Positions 11,729 through 21,208 of a stretch of DNA of 47,300 bases are shown in pieces. The stretch covers positions 5,473 through 52,772 of the forward strand of contig JNVV01000067.1 of NCBI GenBank assembly GCA_000733355.1. Reading direction: 5' to 3'. Origin of the DNA: Falciphora oryzae. Lineage: Eukaryota > Ascomycota > Sordariomycetes > Magnaporthales > Magnaporthaceae. The position numbers and the translations under genes were made by a program. Under the pieces are notes generated by a model. The model was not told the origin of the DNA. It saw nothing but the letters and a program-made list of their open reading frames with translations, and did not search any database. Every line of letters starts with the position of its first letter. Position 1 is the first letter of the stretch.

Positions 11729-12330
11729 GAATGAGCGCCAGCCTCACCATCCATGTTGACGAGTAGGGTCAACTTTGACCGCACGTTTACGCTCCGCATC
11801 TAGTCCTCGCTTCGGACCGGAGCTATCAGGGTTGGTTACGAATACCCTGGGCCTGTCATAAAAGTTGAGAGGCAGCGGCGTTCTTTTGTAAGATTTCCTG
11901 GAATTTCTCTGTGCCACGCAGATCATGTCTCTTGTTCAGGAAGAACGGAGGTGTTTGTCTATTTGCGAGTCTGGAGAAGGACAAAACAAGCCGGACAAGG
12001 CATGCCTGCCGGTATTACAAACAGATCACCTACTTTTGCATCTGGGTGTAGGCATCAAATGGAGGGATTTATTAGGGTTGTCTTTGTGACGGTGGCGCCA
12101 CGAGCTAGACGTCCTCTGGCACCGCCACAACTGTGGGGCAGGCGCAAGCGCGCAAACCACATAGAGGGGGCTCACAACTTCAGGCGCGTGTCGTGCCGGC
12201 GCGACCAGCGCATTTTCCTTTTCTCTCTCAGCGTAGAATCTTCGTTCATAGCGCCAATGCAAGGCCACCGTGCCTCCATTAGTCCGGCCGCAACAGGTGG
12301 CCGACTTTATATATTCCGCAGGGTAGGGGG
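11729..12330. other. Intergenic, no gene seen
   Basis: This is the 3' flank of the MYND gene. Open frames here are short and not protein-like, and no repeat shared with the rest of the window was recognised. Confidence 0.5.
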
Positions 12331-12350
12331 AGAGAGAGAGAGAGAGAGAG
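12331..12350. repeat. (AG)10 microsatellite at a LINE tail
   Basis: Ten perfect AG units follow, in LINE orientation, directly after the 3' end of the LINE copy on the minus strand (GACGTTAAATACC, then the CT run). Two other LINE 3' ends in the window also have CT- or CTCA-type repeats nearby. Confidence 0.8.
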
Positions 12351-12359
12351 GGTATTTAA

Positions 12360-13300
12360 CGTCAATAAGTCGGGATCTACCAGTCCCTGCCTCCCAAGGG
12401 GCATATGACGTGCTAGCGCTACCTAAGCTTAACACTAGGCTGCATGTTGCTATTAAGGCGGCTAGCAGATTAAACCCGTAGGCACACGGAGATCGGGCCG
12501 CATTCCGGCGCTCCTTGTTAGTGAGCGGGCGATCGGCGGTAGGGCGCATGTATATACGCCGGGGCGTTGTGAGGCGCTGCGGGTGGTAGTGATGTTGTCG
12601 GCCGGCGGGTGTGCCGGAAAAGGGGTAAGGCCGGGTTTGGGCGGGGGGTCCTCGGGACCTCCCCTGGGCCCGGCCGGAAGTGCGGGGGGCTAACGAGCCA
12701 ACTGTTAGTCCTAATAGTACAAAGGAAAAAGGTATAAAGGGAAAAGGAAAGCGTTGTATTTAGGCTTTTAAAGCCCGTTACTGTCGCCCGGCGATAGTGA
12801 AATAGTTAATAGCCTCGGCGAACGAGGTAAAAAGGAAAGGCTTTTGGAGTAGCCGTTTCCAGTATCCAGGCCTATCAAAGGCCGGGGAGGGGTCCGCTAT
12901 AGGCCATTTGTTTTCTGCCGCCCTAGCCAGCTTATAAAATACAGGGTGGGAGGGGGACTTGTTTTTTCCACAGCGGCACGGGTTGTCGTTTTCGTGCTGG
13001 AACTTTCGGTGGTACCAGTCGAAATCCCCGTGCCCTGTGCGTGCGGCTATTAGCCGCTGTAACACCTTCCGGTGCAGCTGTAAAGCTTCGGGTGCGGGCC
13101 GTGGTGCCGGCGGGAGGCCTATAGCCCTGTACCGTTCCGGGAGGTTATTATTAAACCATGCGTTTCGGGCGTCTCGGGCCAATTTCCGGGCCAAAGCTTT
13201 TACTCCGGCCACCGTTGGCTTGGAGTGTTGGGGTATCGGCAAAGCCGATCCCAACTTTGCTTCGGCGTCGGCCTTTTCGTTCCCGGGGGAATCGCTATCC
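12360..13300 (-). mobile_element. 5'-truncated LINE (Tad-like), C-terminal pol plus 3' UTR
   Basis: On the minus strand, codons from about 13299 to the stop at 12778 encode the end of a fungal LINE polyprotein. They begin within the RNase H domain (GNEKADAEAK) and continue to the typical C-terminal zinc-knuckle-like tail (ARTGHGDFDWYHRKF, then CRCG...SHPVFY). The upstream Ser/Asp-rich residues do not belong to the family, so 5' truncation lies near 13300. The 3' UTR (12777-12360) aligns closely with 17893-18194 and more loosely with 17372-17708. It ends GACG followed by TTAAATACC and a CT microsatellite. Truncated copies like this are the normal product of target-primed reverse transcription. 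Confidence 0.8.
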
Positions 13301-13548
13301 GACGATGGCGATGACGACGGCGAGGGCGATAGTGATCTATCTGAAAACGACGAGAGCAACGACAACTCTGATGTTTGGTGGAAGCAAGCGGCTCGGCTAG
13401 GTCGATGGTGCGCGTCCATGTTGTCACCTCGGGAAACAGCTGAGATCGTACGCGAAGAGCAGAGACTTGTTTCAGACTGCTGGCAAGCTAGGCCGAACTA
13501 AGGACAGCATTAACGCCCATGAGCAGGGAGGACTTGGGCTATGGGAAT

Positions 13549-15669
13549 TTAGCAAAACACAAATATTCTCTCTGCGCACTTCCAAGACCTGAGCAGAGAC
13601 AGCGCCTCGCCATTCATTAATCCCTGGACGTAAGCCTCGCCAATCACTTGCCACTTGTCCCCTAGCGGCCGCACGACTAGCGGTACCGAGCACCCAGGGA
13701 TGATGCATATCGTGTCTCCGACCTGCGTCTGATCCTGGTGCTTGCCATGCATATTGTCTGGCGCCCAGCCGACGAATCCCCTCTTGGTGAGCATGAGGCG
13801 CCGCTCCTTGCACGAACGATCAAACGCGCCGTAAACCTCGTCATAGTCGGCTTCCTCGGCGTCGGGCGGGATGTCGTCTTCGAAATAGCTGTGGAGTGGT
13901 AAGCCCCCCACTTCCAGAGTGTCATTGGCGCGGCGCCAAAGCTCCCATCGGAAGTAATACAGCTCCTGCGAGGACAGCCACGCCCACCCCCGCCTGGCAA
14001 ATTGCGGGCCCGCGAGGCCGAAGGTACAGGGCAGGTGTAGCACGGCTGCCGAGTGTCGGTCTCCGGCTGGCTGGCCATCGGAGACGTGGCCAAGGATCAA
14101 GGTTCGGGCGATAGCTGCCGCAGTCTCGGCCTCACCTTCGTAGGCGCTCCTCCATCCGTGGGCTTGCCTGATCGAGCCTTTGTGCCAACCAAAATAGCCG
14201 TTCGCTCGAGCTCCGAGTCCGGCGATAGAGTCGAGCTCGAAGCCCTTGCACTCTAACAGCCCGTCTCCCGGAAACCTGAAGTCGGGGGACAGGTTGCCGG
14301 CAGCGCGGTATATGTACTCCGGCCGATACTCCGGACTATCCGCCTTCTGCCACGCTCCCCAAAGCGGAGACTCAACGCGAGAATACCGGAGCCTGCCATC
14401 CCATGTCCAATCCGCCGCCCAGGACGGGGTGCCGGTTTTGCCCCATGGGTTGCCCTCCCGCAGCGGCTCTAGGTTGTTGAATTGCGTGATGAAGAGCTTT
14501 GTCACCGCTTCGAATATCTGGGAGGTTCTCATTGTGTAGTCGTGAGTCAGGGCCTCCGCGATCTCGTGAACCAGGGCCTGCGCGATCTCGGGCTCCATCA
14601 TGCCTAGGAGCGAGAAAACCTTGTCGCGCTTGTGCCGGCATATCGACGAGCATGCGATGTCCAGTAGCCGCCGAAGTCCCAACGATCTGTTGCCCTCCTC
14701 GCAATGCCTGTTTAGTGTCCAGAGATCCTTGTGCACCAGGTGCAGGCTCAGAGTATGCCAGATCGGGTCCTTCCTGGAGCGGCGCTTCGTAACCTCTTTC
14801 TGCAGCAGCTCGTCCTTGACAATGTACATCTCCCTTCGGAACAGCACATCCAGACCCGCGCAGAAAGTCATCCACCCTATGAGATTGCTGCCACAGCGGA
14901 GGACTACTGCGGAACCACCGAGGACAACTTCCTGAATAATCCACAGCCGGAACCAGTATGGCCTCTTCATCAGCTCGTTCAGTCCGTAGAAGGCCTTAGT
15001 CCATCGCGGGCTCGGATCTCTCCGAAGCTGGTTGGCGAGCTCAATTTGTTGCGCGGGGGCCATGGTCGAGAAATGAGAGAGGAGATCGAAGGCTAGGTCG
15101 CTATCCTCATCCCTTTCCCCCAGCCACGCGATGACAGCCCAGGCGCTATTATAGATCTCTCTCATCTTGCCTATCTGAGAGGCCTTCTCATCCGCGTCGT
15201 ACTGGTTAATGCAGAGTGCATCAACCCAGAGCTTGTACCTCTGCCGAAAATCGTTTTTCTGCGCGAGTTCCCGAAGTGCACTCTCCAGATTCCTCGTCAC
15301 TGGCGTGACCTCTCCGTTGAGCACAATATTGCGTCGGTATCTTGGTGACCCCCAGACGTAAGAGAGAGCCGCAAAGTCCCCCCAGGAGAATCGGTAGATG
15401 GATGCTGGGGGTGCGTTTCCGATCACGTCCGAGCCTCCTTCCACATCATGCCGAGCACCCCAGAGCGAGGCCTTTTTGCGCTTGGGCTTGTCCACAACAC
15501 TTGGCGAGGCGAGGTGCGCGGCGTACTCGTGACGGATATCTTGCAGCGACGCCTTCTCAACCCAGCAATGCACAAGTTCAGAAGGAGTTGGCGAGTTGCT
15601 GATAGTAAGGAGTCGGATATCGTCGCGGTCACTGTCTAAAGGAAGGTAAATAGCCTGTGCGGATGACAT
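13549..15669 (-). CDS. HET-domain (heterokaryon incompatibility) protein
   Basis: A single uninterrupted 706-codon frame runs from an ATG at 15669 to TAA at 13549; the open upstream extension has no ATG. The HET domain is clear: ALSYVWG at about residues 101-107, LWVDALCINQYDADEKASQI at about 147-166, VIAWLGE at about 179-185, then WFRLWIIQEVVLG. The C-terminal half is divergent, as usual for the family, with a stretch near the C-terminus (DTICIIPGCSVPLVVRP) often seen in such proteins. HET proteins can trigger cell death when incompatible hyphae fuse, or act in self-recognition. No NACHT or WD40 part is present. The frame carries no RIP-like stops. Its 3' side is flanked by the truncated LINE and its 5' side by repeat A. 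Confidence 0.93.
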   Translation of the reverse strand: MSSAQAIYLPLDSDRDDIRLLTISNSPTPSELVHCWVEKASLQDIRHEYAAHLASPSVVDKPKRKKASLWGARHDVEGGSDVIGNAPPASIYRFSWGDFAALSYVWGSPRYRRNIVLNGEVTPVTRNLESALRELAQKNDFRQRYKLWVDALCINQYDADEKASQIGKMREIYNSAWAVIAWLGERDEDSDLAFDLLSHFSTMAPAQQIELANQLRRDPSPRWTKAFYGLNELMKRPYWFRLWIIQEVVLGGSAVVLRCGSNLIGWMTFCAGLDVLFRREMYIVKDELLQKEVTKRRSRKDPIWHTLSLHLVHKDLWTLNRHCEEGNRSLGLRRLLDIACSSICRHKRDKVFSLLGMMEPEIAQALVHEIAEALTHDYTMRTSQIFEAVTKLFITQFNNLEPLREGNPWGKTGTPSWAADWTWDGRLRYSRVESPLWGAWQKADSPEYRPEYIYRAAGNLSPDFRFPGDGLLECKGFELDSIAGLGARANGYFGWHKGSIRQAHGWRSAYEGEAETAAAIARTLILGHVSDGQPAGDRHSAAVLHLPCTFGLAGPQFARRGWAWLSSQELYYFRWELWRRANDTLEVGGLPLHSYFEDDIPPDAEEADYDEVYGAFDRSCKERRLMLTKRGFVGWAPDNMHGKHQDQTQVGDTICIIPGCSVPLVVRPLGDKWQVIGEAYVQGLMNGEALSLLRSWKCAERIFVFC

Positions 15670-16159
15670 TTTGTTCTGGCTCGGAGTGTGGAAGTAAGAG
15701 ATAAATCGGGATAAAATCAATTGGGGCTAACTAGCACTATCACAGCATCGGGGGCAGGTAAAATGGGCGGCAGAAAAGATGGTATTCGGAAGGAAGCCAG
15801 GCCGGAGGCCTGGGGCCTGGAGAAAATCTCTATCTACTGTGGCCTGGAGGCCCGTGCAGAGTGTATGGGCACGTGACCCCTTGGGTGCCGTGACAAGCAC
15901 CAAGCGGTGAGATATTCATGCATCGAACTTGTGGCTGAGAAAGACTCATATGACGCCTTGGTTCACGTGCGAGCTTACGTGAACATCCTGTCGTGTAGCA
16001 TGGCGTAGCTGGCAGCTGCCCATAAGCTGGCAGCCGGCGCTGCCAGGTGGCTAAAGGCGCACCACCTAACCTGGTGGGTTGGCAGCTGGTGGCAGCTGCC
16101 AAAACCAACACCCTAGTGCGTGTGGAACTGATAAAAACGATACGTTTATACACCTCTCC
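15670..16159. other. Intergenic, promoter side of the HET gene
   Basis: No gene is seen. The segment 16005-16105 carries several GGCAGCTG-type motifs (for example CTGGCAGCTGCC and TGGCAGCTGCCA), giving local palindromes. Positions 15760-15830 faintly resemble the solo LTR at 16618-16820 (GATATTCGG-like and GGCCGGAGGCCT motifs), too weakly to annotate. Confidence 0.35.
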
Positions 16160-17010
16160 AGGATTATAATCACCTTTCCTCGAAAAATTCTTCTCTCAAG
16201 ACCTGCTGTTAGTAGGTGCTAAGGAAGCACGGCCATTTTTGGTGTACAGCCCACCAAAATGAGCCGGACTCGTTATGTGGGCTTTAATTAACAAACCATA
16301 TGGCTCTATTTTGCCCGCGTTCGCCGGCGTCCTTTTAATACCGACGATAACGACGCAACTAGGCTAAAAGTGCAAAAAAAGCTCGCAAAGGTATAAGGGT
16401 GCTTATTGCCAGCCGCGGGAAGGTCCTGCACCCCTCGCAGCTCAAAGCGTGCCTTGCGCGCGCCGATTTCGACCCTTTGTGCTACAACCTCCTCGCACTA
16501 CCCTAACCGCCCTTCGATTTCCCTATCGCCTTCGCTTCGCTACGAGCTGAAACGATTACGAACGTACAAAAAAAACTGCTAGCCGGTAAGCAGTTTAATA
16601 CTTTGGACAATAAACCGTGCCAAAGCAGTCGAGGGCAGAGATATTGGAGTAGCAGGAAGATGATATTCGGAGTAGGTTGGAGGCCGGAGGCCTAGCCCTG
16701 CAGAGATTTGGGATATCTTTATACGGGATCCACCTTGTAGAGCCTCCACCCTTATTTGACGATAAGGGTCTCCAGTCCTAACTCCTTCTATCTACAGTCA
16801 GGGCCCTACTGGCCGTAACAAACCGGCCCGGCCGCCGCCATCCCCTGCTATCTTCGCGACTCCTTTTCGGTCGACCTCATTTTAACGATACGCATAGCGC
16901 AAAATTAGCTTGCCTAAGCACGCAAACTACCTAAGCACGCACGCGCAAAATTTACTTAACTGCACGCGCTTTTGTTTATTACCACGCCGCGTTATACTAA
17001 TGTATAAGTA
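16160..17010 (+). repeat. Dispersed repeat A, copy 2 (heavily C-to-T changed), split by a solo LTR
   Basis: It aligns with the reverse complement of positions 1-700 on both sides of the LTR at 16618-16820. For example, AAGCAGTT...TGGAC continues across the LTR into CCGGCCCGGCCGCCGCC. Relative to copy 1 most changes are C to T or G to A, as expected from RIP. One frame here reads protein-like (GKVLHPSQLKACLARADFD), interrupted by stops. A 25-bp unit is present once, against four in copy 1. The right edge cannot be set because copy 1 runs off the window. Confidence 0.7.
16618..16820 (-). mobile_element. Solo LTR with 5-bp target duplication AACCG
   Basis: Read on the minus strand, this 203-bp segment begins TGTTACGG and ends TTTGGCA, with a TATA-like CCGTATAAAGATATC. 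It is flanked by AACCG at 16613-16617 and 16821-16825. The repeat on either side is continuous in the copy at the window start, which lacks the LTR, so both borders are independently confirmed. Confidence 0.85.
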
Positions 17011-17371
17011 GCATCGCACACGCAAAATTTTCACGCGGCTTTATTTGCTAGCATAACCGTAAAAGCCTAATTTGCACCACGTTGGCAAACCGCGCAACCT
17101 ATTGTTCGATAGCGATAATAATAAATGCATAAGGAGCATACCGGGTTGGAATTAGGTGTTATGGATCGGGCCTAGTAGCCCTATTCGTTGGTCAAGGCTT
17201 TGCCTTGTGATTAGCTTATATAGCCCCCCCTCCTTCGGGGCTGGACCTTGTCACCCAGATTCCTTTCCTCTACTAGTTGAATTCATCACTTCGCCAGGAG
17301 CCCCCAACGCGACCAACATTGGGCTCGCTCCGTCACATTAGGCCCTTTAACCCTCGAACTTTTCTTTTTTT
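17011..17371. other. Degenerate AT-rich sequence, no gene seen
   Basis: This is sequence following repeat A, with many TAA and TTA stops in all frames. It may be the continuation of repeat A, or the body of a mutated LINE whose 3' end follows at 17372. Confidence 0.35.
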
Positions 17372-17708
17372 AGCCGGGCTTAAAAGGGGTCCCAAAGTCC
17401 CCTCCGCCCACACCCGGCCTTACTTTTTTCCGGCACTTTGCCGGCCGATTGCTTTCTTTACCACTAACAGCTGCGCTTACAGCGCCCTAACGTTTACTCG
17501 CCCTTTCGCCGATTGCCCGCTCACTAACAAGGAGCGCCGGAATGCGACCTAACTTCCGTGTGCTTTGAGTAGGCTTTTGCTTGCCCTATAGTTTGCTTTG
17601 TTAGCCGCCTCGATAGCAACATCATAGCCTAATGTTAAGCTTAGGTAGCGCTAGCACGTCATATGCCTCCTGGGAGGCAGGGACTGGTAGATCCCGACTT
17701 TACCGACG
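17372..17708 (+). mobile_element. LINE 3' end, second copy (diverged)
   Basis: The order of blocks matches the minus-strand LINE 3' UTR at 12360-12777: CCGCCCACACCCGGCCTTAC, GCCCGCTCACTAACAAGGAG, AAGCTTAGGTAGCGCTAG, GGGAGGCAGGGACTGGTAG and a terminal GACG. It is more diverged than the third copy, with C-to-T rich differences. No coding part remains. Confidence 0.7.
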
Positions 17709-17865
17709 TGTTATGGCGTGGCGTGCCCTCTCGTGCAGCCTGGCCTCACAGAGGGTACTTGAGCCTCCAATTGAGCCAAAGTCTCAGCTTTGGCTTAGTC
17801 GTCCTTTTGGTAGCAAGTAGGTGGAGGCTCCTGCTGCCGAACCGTAACACGACGTTAAATATACT

Positions 17866-17884
17866 CACTCACTCACTCACTCTC
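17866..17884. repeat. (CTCA)n microsatellite
   Basis: Four and a half CTCA units follow GACGTTAAATATA, the same junction motif seen at the tail of the minus-strand LINE copy (GACGTTAAATACC). Confidence 0.75.
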
Positions 17885-17892
17885 TTTACCAT

Positions 17893-18194
17893 TCCCGAGG
17901 ACCCCCTCCGCCCAAACCCGGCCTTACCCCTTTTCCGGCATATTCGCCGGCCGAACGCATCACTACCACCCGCAGCGCTTCATAACGCCCTGGCGTATAT
18001 ACATACGCCCTACCGCCGATCGCCCGCTTACTAACAAGGAGCGCCGGAATGCGGCCCGACTTCCTTGTGCCTTCGGGTTTAATTTGTTAGCCGCCTTGAT
18101 AGCAACATGTAGCCTAGTGTGTTAAGCTTAGGTAGCGCTAGCACGTCATATGCCCCTTGGGAGGCAGGGACTGATAAATCCCGACTTACTGACG
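17893..18194 (+). mobile_element. LINE 3' end, third copy
   Basis: It closely matches the minus-strand LINE 3' UTR (12360-12690) in full block order, including GCCTTACCCCTTTTCCGGCA, CACTACCACCCGCAGCGC, AACAAGGAGCGCCGGAATGC and GGCAGGGACTG, and ends GACG before a (CT)n run at 18195-18209. It is truncated within the 3' UTR, so it has no coding sequence. It lies in the same orientation as the second copy, about 185 bp downstream of it. Confidence 0.8.
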
Positions 18195-18472
18195 TCTCTC
18201 TCTCTCTCTACCCCGCTCACGTGAGCTCACAGTCCGGCAGCAACCCGTTTGCATGTACCACCGTTTTGATTGGTCCGGAATATCTTATGATCCCCGCTGA
18301 CGTTGGGCACACAAGCATGCGGCCACGACAACCCAAGGGCTCCCTTTAGGCTCATTGCCTCCGGGCGAAATAAAACCTACCCACAACAACCCAAGACACG
18401 CCTGACCATTACGCTCAAACTCACTCGCCTAGCGCTATCCTAGCTGCTAGGCTCGCGCAGTCGGATAGCGAT

Positions 18473-19588
18473 ATGTCTTTAATTGGGGGCCAGACCTCTA
18501 CCACGCATACCCTGGCAGCTTCCGGCGACACCACCCTTACCTTGAACAATCCAAATGCCCCATTCGCTCCGTGGGAAGGCGACAGCAACGCGCCGCCCTC
18601 TACGACGCCCTCTCCGGTCACATTCCGAGTCTCGTCACAACATTTAATCCAGGCCTCATCTGTTTTCAAGGCGGCCTTGACCGGGTGCTGGAAAGAAGGG
18701 TCTACCACTGCAGGTGGATGCCATGAGATCAACGCAGAGGACTGGGATGCCGAGGCCATGCGCGTCGTCTTGTCTCTGATCCACAGTCGCACCATATGCA
18801 TCCCGCGCACCGTCACGCTTGAGATGCTGTCCAAGATCGCCGTTCTGGTCGATTATTACCAACTCCACGAGGCTGTCCATTTTTACGCGCGGCTCTGGAT
18901 TGATGGTCTGCGTCACTCGCTCCCCACAGTGTACGGCAGAGATGTAATGCTCTGGATGTGTGTGTCCTGGATTTTCAAGCACGCGTTTATTTTTACGACT
19001 GTTACAAAGCTTGCCATTGAGCAAAGTCCGGGAAAGGTGCCAACAATTCATCTCCCAATCCCAGAGAGGGTGCTTAGTAAGTTTTGCATATGCGGTAACT
19101 ACCCTGCTTTTATAGCAACTGACAATACCACGGTAGGCCGAATCGACGCACGACGAGAAGAGGCTCTGTCGCAAATCGACTCCGCGCTGCGGAATCTCAA
19201 ACTTGACCTTCTCAATGGCAAAATCGGCTGTTCTTTCGAGTGTCGCTCCCTCCTCCTCGGTGCCCTTGTCAAGTACATGCATGATGACGGTTTCTTCGAG
19301 GATGGGGTAATGACGGCATCCAAAGGCCGTAGCCTCAAAGCTACTATTCAGCGGGCCGAGGGAATGAAGTCCCCAAGCAGAGAATGGCACCGATATGTTC
19401 CTCTCCACGCTCTCTCGCCCGCCTCTGGCTCGACCGGCTTTGGCTCGACCAGCTTTGGCTCGACCGGCTTGGGCTCGACCGGCTTGGGCTCGACCAGCTC
19501 CTGCGAGGTTACGCTCAGTAGCCTAACCAAGCCTCGTCTCAACAAGGTCCTCGAAGGTATAGGCGGGCTGGGGTTATATGACAAATAA
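18473..19588 (+). CDS. BTB/POZ-like domain protein
   Basis: A 371-codon frame from ATG to TAA. Residues about 49-145 match the fungal BTB fold pattern: VTFRVSSQHLIQASSVFKAAL, then an acidic strand, VVLSLIHSR, and the helix VLVDYYQLHEAVHFYARLWID. BTB domains mediate dimerisation and can link substrates to cullin-3 ligases; in fungi many such genes are uncharacterised. The C-terminus carries five 15-bp repeats encoding GST(G/S)(F/L) (19427-19501) and then a helix. A GTAAGT...TATAG stretch (19077-19115, 39 nt) looks like an intron but is a multiple of three and unusually short, so both versions stay in frame. No RIP-like stops are present. Confidence 0.8.
   Translation: MSLIGGQTSTTHTLAASGDTTLTLNNPNAPFAPWEGDSNAPPSTTPSPVTFRVSSQHLIQASSVFKAALTGCWKEGSTTAGGCHEINAEDWDAEAMRVVLSLIHSRTICIPRTVTLEMLSKIAVLVDYYQLHEAVHFYARLWIDGLRHSLPTVYGRDVMLWMCVSWIFKHAFIFTTVTKLAIEQSPGKVPTIHLPIPERVLSKFCICGNYPAFIATDNTTVGRIDARREEALSQIDSALRNLKLDLLNGKIGCSFECRSLLLGALVKYMHDDGFFEDGVMTASKGRSLKATIQRAEGMKSPSREWHRYVPLHALSPASGSTGFGSTSFGSTGLGSTGLGSTSSCEVTLSSLTKPRLNKVLEGIGGLGLYDK
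19427..19501 (+). repeat. 15-bp coding minisatellite, five units
   Basis: Units starting GGCTCGACC occur at 19427, 19442, 19457, 19472 and 19487, encoding repeated GST(G/S)(F/L). The period is a multiple of three, so unit-number changes keep the BTB gene in frame. Confidence 0.9.
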
Positions 19589-19845
19589 ATGAGTGAGGAC
19601 ATAGGCTAGAAAAGGAGGACGTACTAAAATGGGGTGAAAGCCTTTGGGTGGATGCCAGGAGGACTGCCCTGACCAGGGGTAGCAGGGCAGTGGATTTAGG
19701 AATTTAGGGGTCCTCTAACGTGCTTGATAAGCGAGTCGTGGGTACAAGTGAGTCGTGGTTTTGAAAGCGCACCGTAAACTCGTTTTTATACAATTAAATA
19801 GCTCGCTCAATTTTTAGCAAAATTGTACTAGAATTTAAAGTATTA

Positions 19846-20276
19846 ACGTGGTTCATCAGTGAGTGGCGCATATCAGCGAGTGGCGCACTTCAAAATCCCA
19901 TACTAAACGCCGTTTTCAACCCCCCGGTTAAATCCACCAATTTCTTATAAAATTCCATGAAAATTTAATATGTTATATTTAATTATATTACCGATTTTAT
20001 ACATATTTTTCCAGATTTTTATTATTACTATTTTAAGGTGATTTACCATTTATACACAGTGTTTTGCACAGTGTTTAAAACTCTCCTAAAATAGTAATAA
20101 TAAAAATCTGGAAAAATATGTATAAAATCGGTAATATAATTAAATATAACATATTAAATTTTCATGGAATTTTATAAGAAATTGGTGGATTTAACCGGGG
20201 GGTTGAAAACGGCGTTTAGTATGGGATTTTGAAGTGCGCCACTCGCTGATATGCGCCACTCACTGATGAACCACGT
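19846..20276. mobile_element. Inner palindromic MITE FB1, near-perfect fold-back
   Basis: This 431-bp element has ends ACGTGGTTCATCAGTGAGTG and their complement, flanked by TA (19844-19845 and 20277-20278). The arms 19846-20035 and 20087-20276 (190 bp each) appear identical by eye, separated by a 51-bp loop that contains CACAGTG repeats. It is inserted in the left arm of FB0. The lack of divergence between arms suggests a recent insertion, or maintenance by hairpin correction. Confidence 0.9.
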
Positions 20277-20443
20277 TATATTTTGTTATATAAAAGATTT
20301 AATCTTGATTTTTCTACATTGTTATTATTACTCCTTTTAGGTTAATTTGCATATTACATACAGTGCAACATACAGTATTGCAAACTAACCTAAAAGGAGT
20401 AATAATAAAAATCTGGAAAAATTATTTTTACAATCGTTATATA

Positions 20444-20761
20444 TGTTGGATTATTATTCCAGCACTATTCCGGCGCATGCACTAAAGGGATCTGGAAGCC
20501 AGGAAGGCTTGGGAGGCCCGGGCCCTCCGGGGCCCATGGGGCCCACGGGGCCCTATGGGCCCCCGTGACCTGGAGGGCCAAGCCCTGTTGGCAATGTATA
20601 TAAGGGGCTTCGTTGCCCTCCCTTCTAGCAGATAGATCCCTTTCCTCTTCACGCGCACAATAGAGGATCCAACCAACCAGTAGGATCCGTGTTCGTCACT
20701 TTTGGGAGATCTCCGTGCCCGGCCCCCATTGGGGCCAACAGGAGTACCACTCCTACCAACA
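20444..20761 (-). mobile_element. Solo LTR 1 with target duplication ATATA, inside FB0
   Basis: Read on the minus strand, this 318-bp segment runs from TGTTGGTAGGAGTGGTACTCC to AATAATAATCCAACA. It is flanked by ATATA at 20439-20443 and 20762-20766. It has the TATA motif CCCCTTATATACATTGCC. Compared with solo LTR 2 it has about 60 extra bp rich in GGGCCC palindromes (about 20512-20575). No internal element is present, so it is a product of LTR-LTR recombination. Confidence 0.9.
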
Positions 20762-20780
20762 ATATAATTAAATATAGTTA

Positions 20781-21208
20781 ACGTGGTTCATCAGTAAGTG
20801 ACGCACCCTCACTAAGTGACGCACTTCAAATCCTATACTAAATGCCGTTTTTTTCGATTAAATAACTCGCTCAATTTAAGCTTAAAATTAACCAAATTTC
20901 GACACGTTGCATTTAATGAAATATAGAATTTAATTTAATTTTCTTGGATTTTTATTATCACCCTTTCAAGGTTAGTTCGCAACACTGTATAATATACTGT
21001 GTAAAATGCGCAAATTAACCTAAAGGGGTAAGAATAAAAATGCAAGAAATTTAAATTAAATTCTTTATTCCATTAAATATAACGTGTAGAAATTTGGTTA
21101 ATTTTAGGCTTAAATTGAGCGAGTTATTTAATCGAAAAAAACGGCATTTAGTATGGGATTTGAAGTGCGTCACTTAGTGAGGGTGCGTCACTTACTGATG
21201 AACCACGT
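20781..21208. mobile_element. Inner palindromic MITE FB2
   Basis: This 428-bp element has ends ACGTGGTTCATCAGTAAGTG and their complement, flanked by TA (20779-20780 and 21209-21210). The arms are close inverted repeats with scattered mismatches (for example GCTTAAAATTAACC against GCCTAAAATTAACC), so it is older than FB1. It shares terminal 15-mers with FB1 and arm segments (CTCGCTCAATTT) with FB0. It is inserted in the right arm of FB0. Confidence 0.88.

Noticed and set aside
12959..13501. 180-codon plus-strand frame
   Set aside because: It is antisense to the LINE C-terminal coding region, which has clear family motifs.
15760..15870. Weak similarity to the solo LTR at 16618-16820
   Set aside because: Only short motifs match; there is no terminal TG...CA pair with flanking duplication.
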